Below are positions 35,118 through 42,396 of a DNA stretch of 64,000 nt, piece by piece. Made by a program: the position numbers and the translations under genes. Source of the DNA: Mesoterricola silvestris (GTDB taxonomy: Bacteria > Acidobacteriota > Holophagae > Holophagales > Holophagaceae); NCBI RefSeq assembly GCF_030295405.1, contig NZ_AP027080.1, positions 4,448,001 to 4,512,000 on the forward strand, in the 5' to 3' direction. Position 1 is the stretch's first letter. Each line of letters starts with the position of its first letter. Below the pieces are notes generated by a model, which ran no database searches, was not told the origin of the DNA, and worked only from the letters and a program-made list of their open reading frames with translations.

Positions 35118-36238
35118 AGCGTCTGCTGTACACGGCCCCCGCCCTCCTCCTGGTCTCCTTCATCCCCGGCGCGGGCTTCTGGGGACCGGTGGTGCTCCTG
35201 GTGGGCCTGATCTTCTTCCATGAACTGGGCCATTTCCTGGTGGCCAAGTGGATGGGCCTGCCCGTGGAGGTCTTCTCCCTGGGCTTCGGCCCCCGGGTGG
35301 CCGGCTTCGCCTGGCAGGAGACGGACGTTCGCCTGTCCCTGCTTCCGCTCGGCGGTTACGTTCGTTTGGCGGGCTACAACCCCGAGGATCCGGACGCCGA
35401 GGACCCCCACGGCTTCCTGGCCCAGCCCGCCTGGAAGCGCATGGCCTTCTATTCCGGCGGCATCCTGGCCAACGTCCTCATCACCGTCGTGATCTTCTTC
35501 TTCCTGGGCATCAACAACGCCCGCACCACCGCCGCCCATCCCCAGCCCTCCCCCCTCCTGGTGGTGGAAGTGAACGCCGGCATGCCCGGCGCCCAGGGCG
35601 GCCTCAAGCCGGGCGACCAGATCACCCGCTTCGGGGATCTGAAATTCCCCGGAAACAGCAACGAGGAGGCCATCACCTACATCCGGGCCCGCTCCGGCCA
35701 GCCCATCCCGGTGGCCCTGGACCGGGAAGGCACGAGCCGCACCCTCACCATCACCCCCGCGGAGGTGGGCGGGGCCGGAAAGATCGGCGTGGCCTTCGAG
35801 CCCTCCAGCTGGACCTTCGACCGGCGGCCCATGCGGGCCGGGGATCTCCTCCTGGGCGCGACCTTCGCGGTGAAGGGCAGCGCGCTCCTCGGCTGGGAGA
35901 TCCTGGGGAATTTCGGCAAGCTGGTGAGCCGCCAGGTCAGCCTCAAGGAAGTGGGCGGCCCCATCACCATCGTGCGGGCCGGAAGCCGTGCGGCCAAGGC
36001 CGGCCTCCTCCAGTTCATGGGCCTCGTCGCCCTGATCTCCATGAACCTCGCCGTGCTCAACGCCCTGCCCATCCCCTTCCTGGACGGCGGCCACGCGGCC
36101 CTGCTGCTCATCGAGAAGATCCGGGGGAAGGACCTGTCGAACCTGGTGAAGGAGCGCATCCTCACCGGCGGGTTCCTGTTCTTCGTGGGGCTGTTCGCGC
36201 TGATCATCTTCCAGGACCTCTGGAAGCTCCGGCACTGA
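35114..36238 (+). CDS. rseP: Site-2 protease RseP
   Basis: 374 residues. HELGH (zinc site, in the first transmembrane part), a single PDZ domain (about 145-230) and the later NALPIPFLDGGH with the third zinc ligand Asp. About four transmembrane helices. It cuts membrane-bound regulators in the envelope-stress response. The E. coli protein has two PDZ domains; one here is common outside Gammaproteobacteria. The gene's last 150 bp are repeated downstream (37261-37341 and 38363-38466). Confidence 0.95.
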   Translation: MKRLLYTAPALLLVSFIPGAGFWGPVVLLVGLIFFHELGHFLVAKWMGLPVEVFSLGFGPRVAGFAWQETDVRLSLLPLGGYVRLAGYNPEDPDAEDPHGFLAQPAWKRMAFYSGGILANVLITVVIFFFLGINNARTTAAHPQPSPLLVVEVNAGMPGAQGGLKPGDQITRFGDLKFPGNSNEEAITYIRARSGQPIPVALDREGTSRTLTITPAEVGGAGKIGVAFEPSSWTFDRRPMRAGDLLLGATFAVKGSALLGWEILGNFGKLVSRQVSLKEVGGPITIVRAGSRAAKAGLLQFMGLVALISMNLAVLNALPIPFLDGGHAALLLIEKIRGKDLSNLVKERILTGGFLFFVGLFALIIFQDLWKLRH

Positions 36239-36307
36239 CCCCATGAGCCCTTCCGTGGCCAACGCCCGGGAATGCCCCTAGGCTTTCCCCGGGAGGGCCC
36301 CGGTCCC

Positions 36308-37240
36308 ATGAGCGTCGCCAATCCGATCTACGATGTCGTCTTCAAGTTCCTCCTGGATGACGAGCGGATCGCGCGGATGCTGCTTTCCGCGCTCCTGGGG
36401 CGGGAGGTGGTGGAGCTCTCCTTCGTGCCCACGGAGACCCGGGAGCCGGTGGCGCGCCCCGATGGCACCAGCCTCCTGGTCCTGCGCATGGACTTCGCCG
36501 CGAAGGTGCTCATGGAGGACGGCAGCCGCAAGCTGGTGCTCATCGAGATCCAGAAGGCCCGCGACACCTCCGACATCCAGCGGTTCCGGAGGTACCTGGG
36601 AACCAGCTACGCCGATCCGCGGAATTCCTACCGGGACGCCCAGGGCGTGGAGCTGCCCCTGCCCATCCTCACCATCTACTTCCTGGGCGAGGGCCTGAAG
36701 GGCCTCGATCTTCCGGTGCTGAGGGTCGACCGGCGCTGCTGGGACCCGGCCACGGGCGACGAGGTCCGCATCGCAGATCCCTTCGTGGAGGCCCTGACCC
36801 ACGATTCGGTCATCATCCAGATGAACCGCCTCAAGGACCGCCGCCGGACCGATCTGGAGCGGCTCCTGGAGGTCTTCGACCAGGGCGTCGCCTCCCACAC
36901 CGACCCCCACTTCCTGGACATCCTGGAGGTGAACTTCCCGGAGCGCTACCGGGACGTGCTTCGCAGGCTCAAGCTGGCCTACTCCGAACCCGGCCTCCGG
37001 GTGAAGATGGACCTGGAGGACGAGATCCTCCACGCCTTCCAGGAACGCGCGAGGGAGGCCGCGGATCTGCGGATTGGCCTGTCGAGCCGGGACCGGGTGA
37101 TCAGCGACCAGGGCAAGGCCCTTGCGGACAAGGACCGGGTGATCGAGGACAAGGACCGGCTGATCGAGGACAAGAACCGGTTGCTCGAGGACAAGGACCG
37201 CACCATCGTCGAACTGCTGCGCCGCCTGGACGCCACCTGA
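36308..37240 (+). CDS. Rpn-family PD-(D/E)XK nuclease, copy 1
   Basis: 310 residues. It belongs to the PDDEXK_2 (Rpn, recombination-promoting nuclease/putative transposase) family. It starts MSVANPIYDVVFKFLLDDE. The catalytic pattern is Asp62, then Glu80-Ile-Gln82-Lys83 (EIQK). The C-terminal tail has four 7-residue units of the type DKDRVIE, probably a coiled coil. Apart from the tail and its last residues it matches copy 3 at every position. Copy 2 differs at two residues. Rpn proteins are tied to DNA uptake and phage defence in E. coli; the role here is inference. Confidence 0.88.
   Translation: MSVANPIYDVVFKFLLDDERIARMLLSALLGREVVELSFVPTETREPVARPDGTSLLVLRMDFAAKVLMEDGSRKLVLIEIQKARDTSDIQRFRRYLGTSYADPRNSYRDAQGVELPLPILTIYFLGEGLKGLDLPVLRVDRRCWDPATGDEVRIADPFVEALTHDSVIIQMNRLKDRRRTDLERLLEVFDQGVASHTDPHFLDILEVNFPERYRDVLRRLKLAYSEPGLRVKMDLEDEILHAFQERAREAADLRIGLSSRDRVISDQGKALADKDRVIEDKDRLIEDKNRLLEDKDRTIVELLRRLDAT
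37127..37210 (+). repeat. 21-bp tandem repeats coding the Rpn copy 1 tail
   Basis: Four in-frame 21-bp units (GACAAGGACCGGGTGATCGA type). The same region has three units in copy 2 (39313-39375) and six in copy 3 (40238-40363). The unit number changes the protein length in steps of 7 residues (310, 303, 324). Confidence 0.9.
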
Positions 37241-37260
37241 AGGACGGCCACACCAGGGGA

Positions 37261-37341
37261 GGAGGCCACGCGGCCCGGCTGCTCTTCGAAAAGATCCGAG
37301 GGAAGGACCTGTCGAACCTGGTGAAGGAGCGCATCCTCACC
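37261..37341 (+). pseudogene. Duplicated rseP fragment, part 1
   Basis: 81 bp matching rseP 36086-36166 with five mismatches that I counted. It lies 20 bp after Rpn copy 1. It breaks off in the middle of the CTCACC/GGCGGG sequence, where a 1021-bp insertion (37342-38362) begins; the match resumes at 38363. Confidence 0.9.
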
Positions 37342-37930
37342 AGAACGCAAGCATGGCGTTGTAGCCGGAGTGGCAGGCCACGCACAGCAGGAGGGACCGG
37401 GTTCGCACGCCGAGGATGCCCAGGGCGATGCCCGCGGAGAATGCGTGGGGCATGAAGCCGGGTTGCCGGTGGTCCAGGGCGAAGGCCGCCGCAGAACCCA
37501 GGATGCCCAGGACTGGGCCATGGCGCCTGGAAGCGACCCGGCAGAAGAGGCCCCGGTAGAGGAGCTCCTCCACGTAGGGCACGATTCCCACCACCTCCAG
37601 GGCGATGGAAGGCGGCACGGGCCCGGGGGCTGGCGGGGCCAGCAGGAGGCGGAGAACCTTGACTCCCGTCAGGAACCCCCAGGGGAGGAGCGCCAGGGGC
37701 CACTCCCAGGGGCGGAAACGTTCCACCGGATGGTACCGGCTGCAGAAGGCGAGGAGGAAGGCCGTCGCCAGGAACGTCGCGGCCAGCGTGGGGCCGCAAG
37801 GCAGCAGCCAAACCCCACCTTCCCCCTCCCAGGCCGCAATGCTTCCCACCCACGCCTTGACGGCCACCATCGCCAGGATATCGCGGAGGCGGACCGCAGG
37901 GAGGTCCCGGGACCAGGGACCCTCCGTCAA
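37337..37930 (-). CDS. CPBP-family intramembrane metalloprotease
   Basis: About 197 residues, several transmembrane helices. The CPBP (Abi) motifs are in order: EELLYRG (EExxxR), FALDH and HSGYN (HxxxN). The stop codon (TGA at 37339-37337) falls inside the rseP fragment at the insertion border, so the C-terminus may be cut short by the insertion junction. The start is probably TTG at 37930, overlapping the stop of the next upstream gene in a TTGA; an ATG at 37870 is the other option. These enzymes cleave membrane substrates, often prenyl or bacteriocin related. Confidence 0.8.
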   Translation of the reverse strand: MTEGPWSRDLPAVRLRDILAMVAVKAWVGSIAAWEGEGGVWLLPCGPTLAATFLATAFLLAFCSRYHPVERFRPWEWPLALLPWGFLTGVKVLRLLLAPPAPGPVPPSIALEVVGIVPYVEELLYRGLFCRVASRRHGPVLGILGSAAAFALDHRQPGFMPHAFSAGIALGILGVRTRSLLLCVACHSGYNAMLAFW

Positions 37931-38362
37931 TTAAGCCAGCGGTGGGTACGATCGGCCACGGGCCTAGATGACATGGGAATGGACTGCCCCATGGCCACCA
38001 ACTGGCCGACAGCCTTCGCGGCATTCAATCCAGCTCGCAGGGTTTCCGATGCGATTTCCGATTTGACGGTCTCCAGGATCGCTCTCCCCACGGGTCCCGT
38101 GGTCGTCCCCTGGGGGCCAGTCCACGCGCTGGAGGAAGATGGGATGTGGCCCGGAATGGCCGCTTGCTGGCGGTGCATCATGCCGCCGGTGATACAGGCA
38201 AGGACCCCATCCTCCAATTTGGGAGGAAGTTTGGATGGAAATGCATCATTGGGGTGGATCATGGGCGCACCTGTTGGAGTACCGAGAACCCTCGGATGGA
38301 GGATCACGTTAGGCCGCGAGGGGTGCCCGTCAATGGCTTTCACACCGGGCGATGGTTTGGCA
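37342..38362. mobile_element. 1021-bp insertion carrying the CPBP gene pair
   Basis: It interrupts the duplicated rseP fragment between 37341 and 38363, with the two flanks matching rseP 36166 and 36167 directly (no lost base, no obvious target duplication). It holds the CPBP protease gene, the small gene before it and about 100 bp with no gene. I see no transposase and no terminal repeats, so the mechanism is unclear. Confidence 0.65.
37927..38262 (-). CDS. Small hypothetical protein upstream of the CPBP gene
   Basis: 111 residues starting at an ATG with AGGTG 6 nt upstream. It ends in a 4-bp overlap (TTGA) with the CPBP start, which suggests the two are coupled. The middle is Pro/Thr/Gly-rich, and the C-terminal half has a helical AILETVKSEIASETLRAG stretch. 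No family is recognised. Support comes from the RBS and the overlap; the composition fits the rest of the 1-kb insertion. Confidence 0.45.
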   Translation of the reverse strand: MIHPNDAFPSKLPPKLEDGVLACITGGMMHRQQAAIPGHIPSSSSAWTGPQGTTTGPVGRAILETVKSEIASETLRAGLNAAKAVGQLVAMGQSIPMSSRPVADRTHRWLN

Positions 38363-38466
38363 GGCGGGTTCCTGGTCTTCGTATGGCTGTTCGCGCCGAT
38401 CATCTTCCAGAACCTCCAGAAGCACTCGATGAGCCGTTCCGTGGCCAACGCCCGGGAATGCCCCTA
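38363..38466 (+). pseudogene. Duplicated rseP fragment, part 2, with the pre-rpn leader
   Basis: It continues the rseP match (36167 onward), diverged, with the stop codon of rseP lost. It then runs in frame into the same short leader that precedes Rpn copy 1 (ATGAGCC...GTGGCCAACGCC..., coding SVANARECP). The leader before copies 1 and 2 is the same over about 60 bp. Confidence 0.85.
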
Positions 38467-38493
38467 GGCTTTCCCCGGGAGGGCCCCGGTCCC

Positions 38494-39405
38494 ATGAGCG
38501 TCGCCAATCCGATCTACGATGTCGTCTTCAAGTTCCTCCTGGATGACGAGCGGATCGCGCGGATGCTGCTTTCCGCGCTCCTGGGGCGGGAGGTGGTGGA
38601 GCTCTCCTTCGTCCCCACGGAGACCCGGGAGCCGGTGGCGCGCCGCGATGGCACCAGCCTCCTGGTCCTGCGCATGGACTTCGCCGCGAAGGTGCTCATG
38701 GAGGACGGCAGCCTCAAGCTGGTGCTCATCGAGATCCAGAAGGCCCGCGACACCTCCGACATCCAGCGGTTCCGGAGGTACCTGGGAACCAGCTACGCCG
38801 ATCCGCGGAATTCCTACCGGGACGCCCAGGGCGTGGAGCTGCCCCTGCCCATCCTCACCATCTACTTCCTGGGCGAGGGCCTGAAGGGCCTCGATCTTCC
38901 GGTGCTGAGGGTCGACCGGCGCTGCTGGGACCCGGCCACGGGCGACGAGGTCCGCATCGCCGATCCCTTCGTGGAGGCCCTGACCCACGATTCGGTCATC
39001 ATCCAGATGAACCGCCTCAAGGACCGCCGCCGGACCGATCTGGAGCGGCTCCTGGAGGTCTTCGACCAGGGCGTCGCCTCCCACACCGACCCCCACTTCC
39101 TGGACATCCTGGAGGTGAATTTCCCGGAGCGGTACCGGGACGTGCTTCGCAGGCTCAAGCTGGCCTACTCCGAACCCGGCCTCCGGGTGAAGATGGACCT
39201 GGAGGACGAGATCCTCCACGCCTTCCAGGAACGCGCGAGGGAGGCCGCGGATCTGCGAATCGGCCTGTCGAGCCGGGACCGGGTGATCAGCGACCAGGGC
39301 AAGGCCCTTGCGGAAAAGGACCGGGTGATCGAGGACAAGGACCGGCTGCTCGAGGACAAGGACCGCACCATCGTCGAACTGCTGCGCCGCCTTGAAACAA
39401 CGTGA
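38494..39405 (+). CDS. Rpn-family PD-(D/E)XK nuclease, copy 2
   Basis: 303 residues, same family and active-site residues as copy 1 (Asp62, Glu80, Gln82, Lys83). Outside the tail it differs from copies 1 and 3 only at residue 51 (Arg for Pro) and residue 74 (Leu for Arg); residue 74 is close to the active-site strand. The tail has three 7-residue units (the shortest). The gene is preceded by the duplicated rseP end and leader, so this copy arose from a duplication that included the end of rseP. Copy 3 starts 13 bp after its stop. Confidence 0.88.
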   Translation: MSVANPIYDVVFKFLLDDERIARMLLSALLGREVVELSFVPTETREPVARRDGTSLLVLRMDFAAKVLMEDGSLKLVLIEIQKARDTSDIQRFRRYLGTSYADPRNSYRDAQGVELPLPILTIYFLGEGLKGLDLPVLRVDRRCWDPATGDEVRIADPFVEALTHDSVIIQMNRLKDRRRTDLERLLEVFDQGVASHTDPHFLDILEVNFPERYRDVLRRLKLAYSEPGLRVKMDLEDEILHAFQERAREAADLRIGLSSRDRVISDQGKALAEKDRVIEDKDRLLEDKDRTIVELLRRLETT

Positions 39406-39418
39406 TGGAGGCCATCCC

Positions 39419-40393
39419 ATGAGCGTCGCCAATCCGATCTACGATGTCGTCTTCAAGTTCCTCCTGGATGACGAGCGGATCGCGCGGATGCTGCTTTCGG
39501 CGCTCCTGGGGCGGGAGGTGGTGGAACTCTCCTTCGTGCCCACGGAGACCCGGGAACCGGTGGCGCGCCCCGATGGCACCAGCCTCCTGGTCCTGCGCAT
39601 GGACTTCGCCGCGAAGGTGCTCATGGAGGACGGCAGCCGCAAGCTGGTGCTCATCGAGATCCAGAAGGCCCGCGACACCTCCGACATCCAGCGGTTCCGG
39701 AGGTACCTGGGAACCAGCTACGCCGATCCGCGGAATTCCTACCGGGACGCCCAGGGCGTGGAGCTGCCCCTGCCCATCCTCACCATCTACTTCCTGGGCG
39801 AGGGCCTGAAGGGCCTCGACCTTCCGGTGCTGAGGGTCGACCGGCGCTGCTGGGACCCGGCCACGGGCGACGAGGTCCGCATCGCAGATCCCTTCGTGGA
39901 GGCCCTGACCCACGATTCGGTCATCATCCAGATGAACCGCCTCAAGGACCGCCGCCGGACCGATCTGGAGCGGCTCCTGGAGGTCTTCGACCAGGGCGTC
40001 GCCTCCCACACCGACCCCCACTTCCTGGACATCCTGGAGGTGAATTTCCCGGAGCGGTACCGGGACGTGCTTCGCAGGCTCAAGCTGGCCTACTCCGAAC
40101 CCGGCCTCCGGGTGAAGATGGACCTGGAGGACGAGATCCTCCACGCCTTCCAGGAACGCGCGAGGGAGGCGGCGGATCTGCGGATTGGCCTGTCGAGCAG
40201 GGACCGGGTGATCAGCGACCAGGGCAAGGCCCTTGCGGACAAGGACCGGGTGATCGAGGACAAGGACCGGGTGATCGAGGGCAAAGACCGGCTGATCGAG
40301 GACAAGGACAAGGCCCTCGGGGACAAGGACCGGTTGCTCGAGGACAAGGACCGCACCATCGTCGAACTGCTGCGCCGCCTTGAAACGACGTGA
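39419..40393 (+). CDS. Rpn-family PD-(D/E)XK nuclease, copy 3
   Basis: 324 residues, the longest copy, with six 7-residue tail units (40238-40363) and otherwise the same protein as copy 1 up to the tail. Only 13 bp separate it from copy 2, so the two are probably one transcript. The rseP-derived leader found before copies 1 and 2 is missing, so this copy came from a second, shorter duplication. The type-2 element copy 2 begins 23 bp after its stop. Confidence 0.88.
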   Translation: MSVANPIYDVVFKFLLDDERIARMLLSALLGREVVELSFVPTETREPVARPDGTSLLVLRMDFAAKVLMEDGSRKLVLIEIQKARDTSDIQRFRRYLGTSYADPRNSYRDAQGVELPLPILTIYFLGEGLKGLDLPVLRVDRRCWDPATGDEVRIADPFVEALTHDSVIIQMNRLKDRRRTDLERLLEVFDQGVASHTDPHFLDILEVNFPERYRDVLRRLKLAYSEPGLRVKMDLEDEILHAFQERAREAADLRIGLSSRDRVISDQGKALADKDRVIEDKDRVIEGKDRLIEDKDKALGDKDRLLEDKDRTIVELLRRLETT

Positions 40394-40416
40394 TGGAAGG
40401 CCACTGGAGCCTGGCA

Positions 40417-40893
40417 ACGTAATCGTACGCGTCCCGGACTTTCGCCCTGTTTCGTCATCGCCGGCCAAGCCGGCGATGACGGGGGATGCGGAAGAGATGT
40501 TGGGGCTGTGCTACGCCCAACTCACTTCGTTGAGCAGAAGGGAATTCGGAAGGGAATGGCTCTCCTGGAAGGCCAAGACGAGGAGAGCGGCTCCCATGGG
40601 TTTGTGGGTTTGCTTCGCGATGGCCCTCTCGGTGCCGGTGGGCGCCGACGCTGTTTTGAAGTTGGCTCGAGCCCAGACCTGCTGAAGGGCTGGTTCGAGA
40701 CGAGGTCGCTTTTCCTAATGAGCGTTGGCGCGGTCCAATGCCCTCCTCGCAGCACTCGAAGAGAGGCCCTGAGGTGGGTCGGGGCCAATGGGTGAAAACA
40801 CAGGCCCAACCATGGGGTGAGAGCATTCCGTTGCTGCGGGCTTGGCCCTCAGCAACGAACCGGGGCGAAAGTCCGGGACACGTGCGATTACGT
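40417..40893. repeat. Type-2 inverted-repeat element, copy 2
   Basis: 477 bp in the 510-bp spacer between convergent Rpn copy 3 and the DUF2007 gene. The terminal inverted repeats are 38 bp (40417-40454 and 40856-40893) with only a few mismatches; both begin ACGTAATCG. Hairpins lie inside each end: 40453-40465/40469-40481 (a perfect 13-bp stem) and 40829-40841/40845-40857 (13 bp, one mismatch). It is homologous to the element at 29351, in reverse orientation. No convincing gene. Confidence 0.85.
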
Positions 40894-40903
40894 AGCCAGG
40901 CTC

Positions 40904-41227
40904 CTAGGCCTGGCGTTCCCCCTGGCATTTCCAGCAGGACTGGAACTGGGGTTCCAGGACTTCCCCGCATGCGGGGCAGGTCCAGGGTTCCCCTTCCGGG
41001 GCCTTGCGGAGGAGCTCGAGGTAGTCCTGGACGAAGGCCTTGGCCCGGGGGGCGTCGGCGTCGTCCAGCACCCAGACCTCGGGGAGGAGGCCGCGGATGT
41101 TGTAGAGCTCGCCCCGCACCGAATGGTGGGCGCCGCCCCGCACTTCGGCGGGGACGCCCTTCTCGCACAAGTACACGGCGATCAGATTCCCCTCCCGAAG
41201 GTTGATCGCTTCATGAACGGCCTTCAC
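40904..41227 (-). CDS. DUF2007-type protein with C-terminal zinc ribbon
   Basis: 107 residues starting with GTG behind GGAGG. Residues 1-70 resemble DUF2007 (putative signal-transducing domain; REGNLIAVYLCEKGVPAEVRGG). The C-terminal 25 residues form a zinc ribbon, CPACG and CWKC. The protein is small and cytosolic; function unknown. It lies 10 bp after smpB on the same strand, so it is likely cotranscribed. Confidence 0.75.
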   Translation of the reverse strand: MKAVHEAINLREGNLIAVYLCEKGVPAEVRGGAHHSVRGELYNIRGLLPEVWVLDDADAPRAKAFVQDYLELLRKAPEGEPWTCPACGEVLEPQFQSCWKCQGERQA

Positions 41228-41237
41228 GGTTCCTCCG

Positions 41238-41696
41238 TCAGCTGTGGTCGCCCTTGCGGACCCGGTCCATTTCCCGCTTCTGCTCCCGCTCCTTCAGGGC
41301 CTCGCGCTTGTCGCCCAGGGTCTTGCCCTCGGCCAGGGCGATGCGCACCTTGATCCTGCCCCGGGGGGTGAGGTAGATGGCCAGGGGGATCACCGTGTAG
41401 CCCTTGCGGGTGGCCTTGGCCATGATCTTGTCGATCTCGGCCCGGTTCAGCAGGAGCTTGCGGGGGCGCAGGGGGTCGTGGTTGGCGTAGGTGCCGAACT
41501 CGTAGGGGCTGATATGGGCCTGTTTGAGCCACAGCTCGCCCCCGGTGGCGTCCACGTACGCGTCCTGCAGCTGCCCGTGGCCGCCGCGCAGGGACTTCAC
41601 TTCGGTGCCCAGGAGCGCCACGCCGGCCTCCCAGGTGTCGACGATGTGGAAGGCATGGAGCGCCTTCCGGTTGCGGACCAGGTCTTCAGTCATCAT
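41238..41696 (-). CDS. smpB: SsrA-binding protein SmpB
   Basis: About 152 residues with the OB-fold segments VRNRKALHAFHIVDTWEAG, GTEVKSLR, HISPYEFG, the loop RPRKLLLNR and the basic C-terminal tail. It pairs with tmRNA to rescue stalled ribosomes; no ssrA gene was found in this window. Two ATGs (41696, 41693) are adjacent; either could be used. A TAGACT sits 6 nt before the second. Confidence 0.96.
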   Translation of the reverse strand: MMTEDLVRNRKALHAFHIVDTWEAGVALLGTEVKSLRGGHGQLQDAYVDATGGELWLKQAHISPYEFGTYANHDPLRPRKLLLNRAEIDKIMAKATRKGYTVIPLAIYLTPRGRIKVRIALAEGKTLGDKREALKEREQKREMDRVRKGDHS

Positions 41697-41738
41697 TCCA
41701 GTCTATCCCGGTTAGGCTAGGGGGATCAGGAGACACCA

Positions 41739-42386
41739 GTGCTTCATAAAATCCTCGCCCCGATCATCGTCTGGATGACCGCCGTCATGGCGGCCATGGG
41801 ACCCCTGGGGGTCGCCCTCCTCATGGGCATCGAAAGCGCCTGCATCCCCCTCCCCAGTGAAGTGATCATGCCCTTCGCCGGGTTCCTGGCCTTCAAGGGG
41901 CAGATGACCTTCCTGGGCCTGGGGGCCGGCAGCCCGGTGGCCCAGATCTGGATCGCGGGGATCTTCGGGGCCCTGGGGTGCAACCTGGGCTCCATCCCCG
42001 CCTACGAGCTGGGGGCCTGGGGTGGCCGCAAGGCGGTGGAGCGCTACGGGAAGTACGTCCTCCTCAACCTGGACCACCTGGACCAGGCCCACCGCTTCTT
42101 CGAGCGGTTCGGGCGCTGGGCCATCCTCATCGGGCGCATGCTCCCCGTGATCCGCACCTTCATCGCCCTGCCCGCGGGCATCGCGAAGATGGACCGCACG
42201 AAATTCCACCTGTACACCTTCGCCGGCAGCCTCCCCTGGTGCCTTGTCCTGGCCTGGGTGGGCTTCAAGCTGGGCGAGAAATGGGACACCCTGGGGGTCT
42301 GGTTCCACCGCTTCGACCTGGTCATCGGGGTGGGGATCGTGGCGGGGATCGTCTGGTTCCTTTGGAGCCATCTCCGGAAGCGTTAA
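41739..42386 (+). CDS. DedA-family membrane protein
   Basis: 215 residues beginning with GTG; AGGAG lies 6 nt before. DedA (SNARE-associated/VTT) features: PLPSEVIMPFAGFLA, the GALGCNLGSIPAYELGAWGG segment and FERFGRWAILIGRMLPVIRTFIALPAGIA, with the conserved Gly/Arg/Pro of the re-entrant loop. Family members flip phospholipids or undecaprenyl phosphate and affect membrane potential. It is 10 bp before the MscS gene and likely cotranscribed with it. Confidence 0.92.
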   Translation: MLHKILAPIIVWMTAVMAAMGPLGVALLMGIESACIPLPSEVIMPFAGFLAFKGQMTFLGLGAGSPVAQIWIAGIFGALGCNLGSIPAYELGAWGGRKAVERYGKYVLLNLDHLDQAHRFFERFGRWAILIGRMLPVIRTFIALPAGIAKMDRTKFHLYTFAGSLPWCLVLAWVGFKLGEKWDTLGVWFHRFDLVIGVGIVAGIVWFLWSHLRKR

Positions 42387-42396
42387 TATCTCAACC

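Noticed and set aside
37127-37210. 21-bp repeats in the Rpn genes as a CRISPR array
   Set aside because: The units have no spacers, are in frame and code for a regular heptapeptide.
37342-38362. The 1021-bp insertion as an insertion sequence
   Set aside because: No transposase, no terminal inverted repeat and no target duplication could be seen; it is reported only as an insertion of unknown mechanism.
40522-40809. A 95-codon minus-strand frame in type-2 copy 2, similar in part to a frame in copy 1 (FHPLAPTH, ASLRV)
   Set aside because: The similarity comes from the shared DNA. The frame is broken outside the common block, there is no ribosome site, and the structure is conserved rather than the protein.
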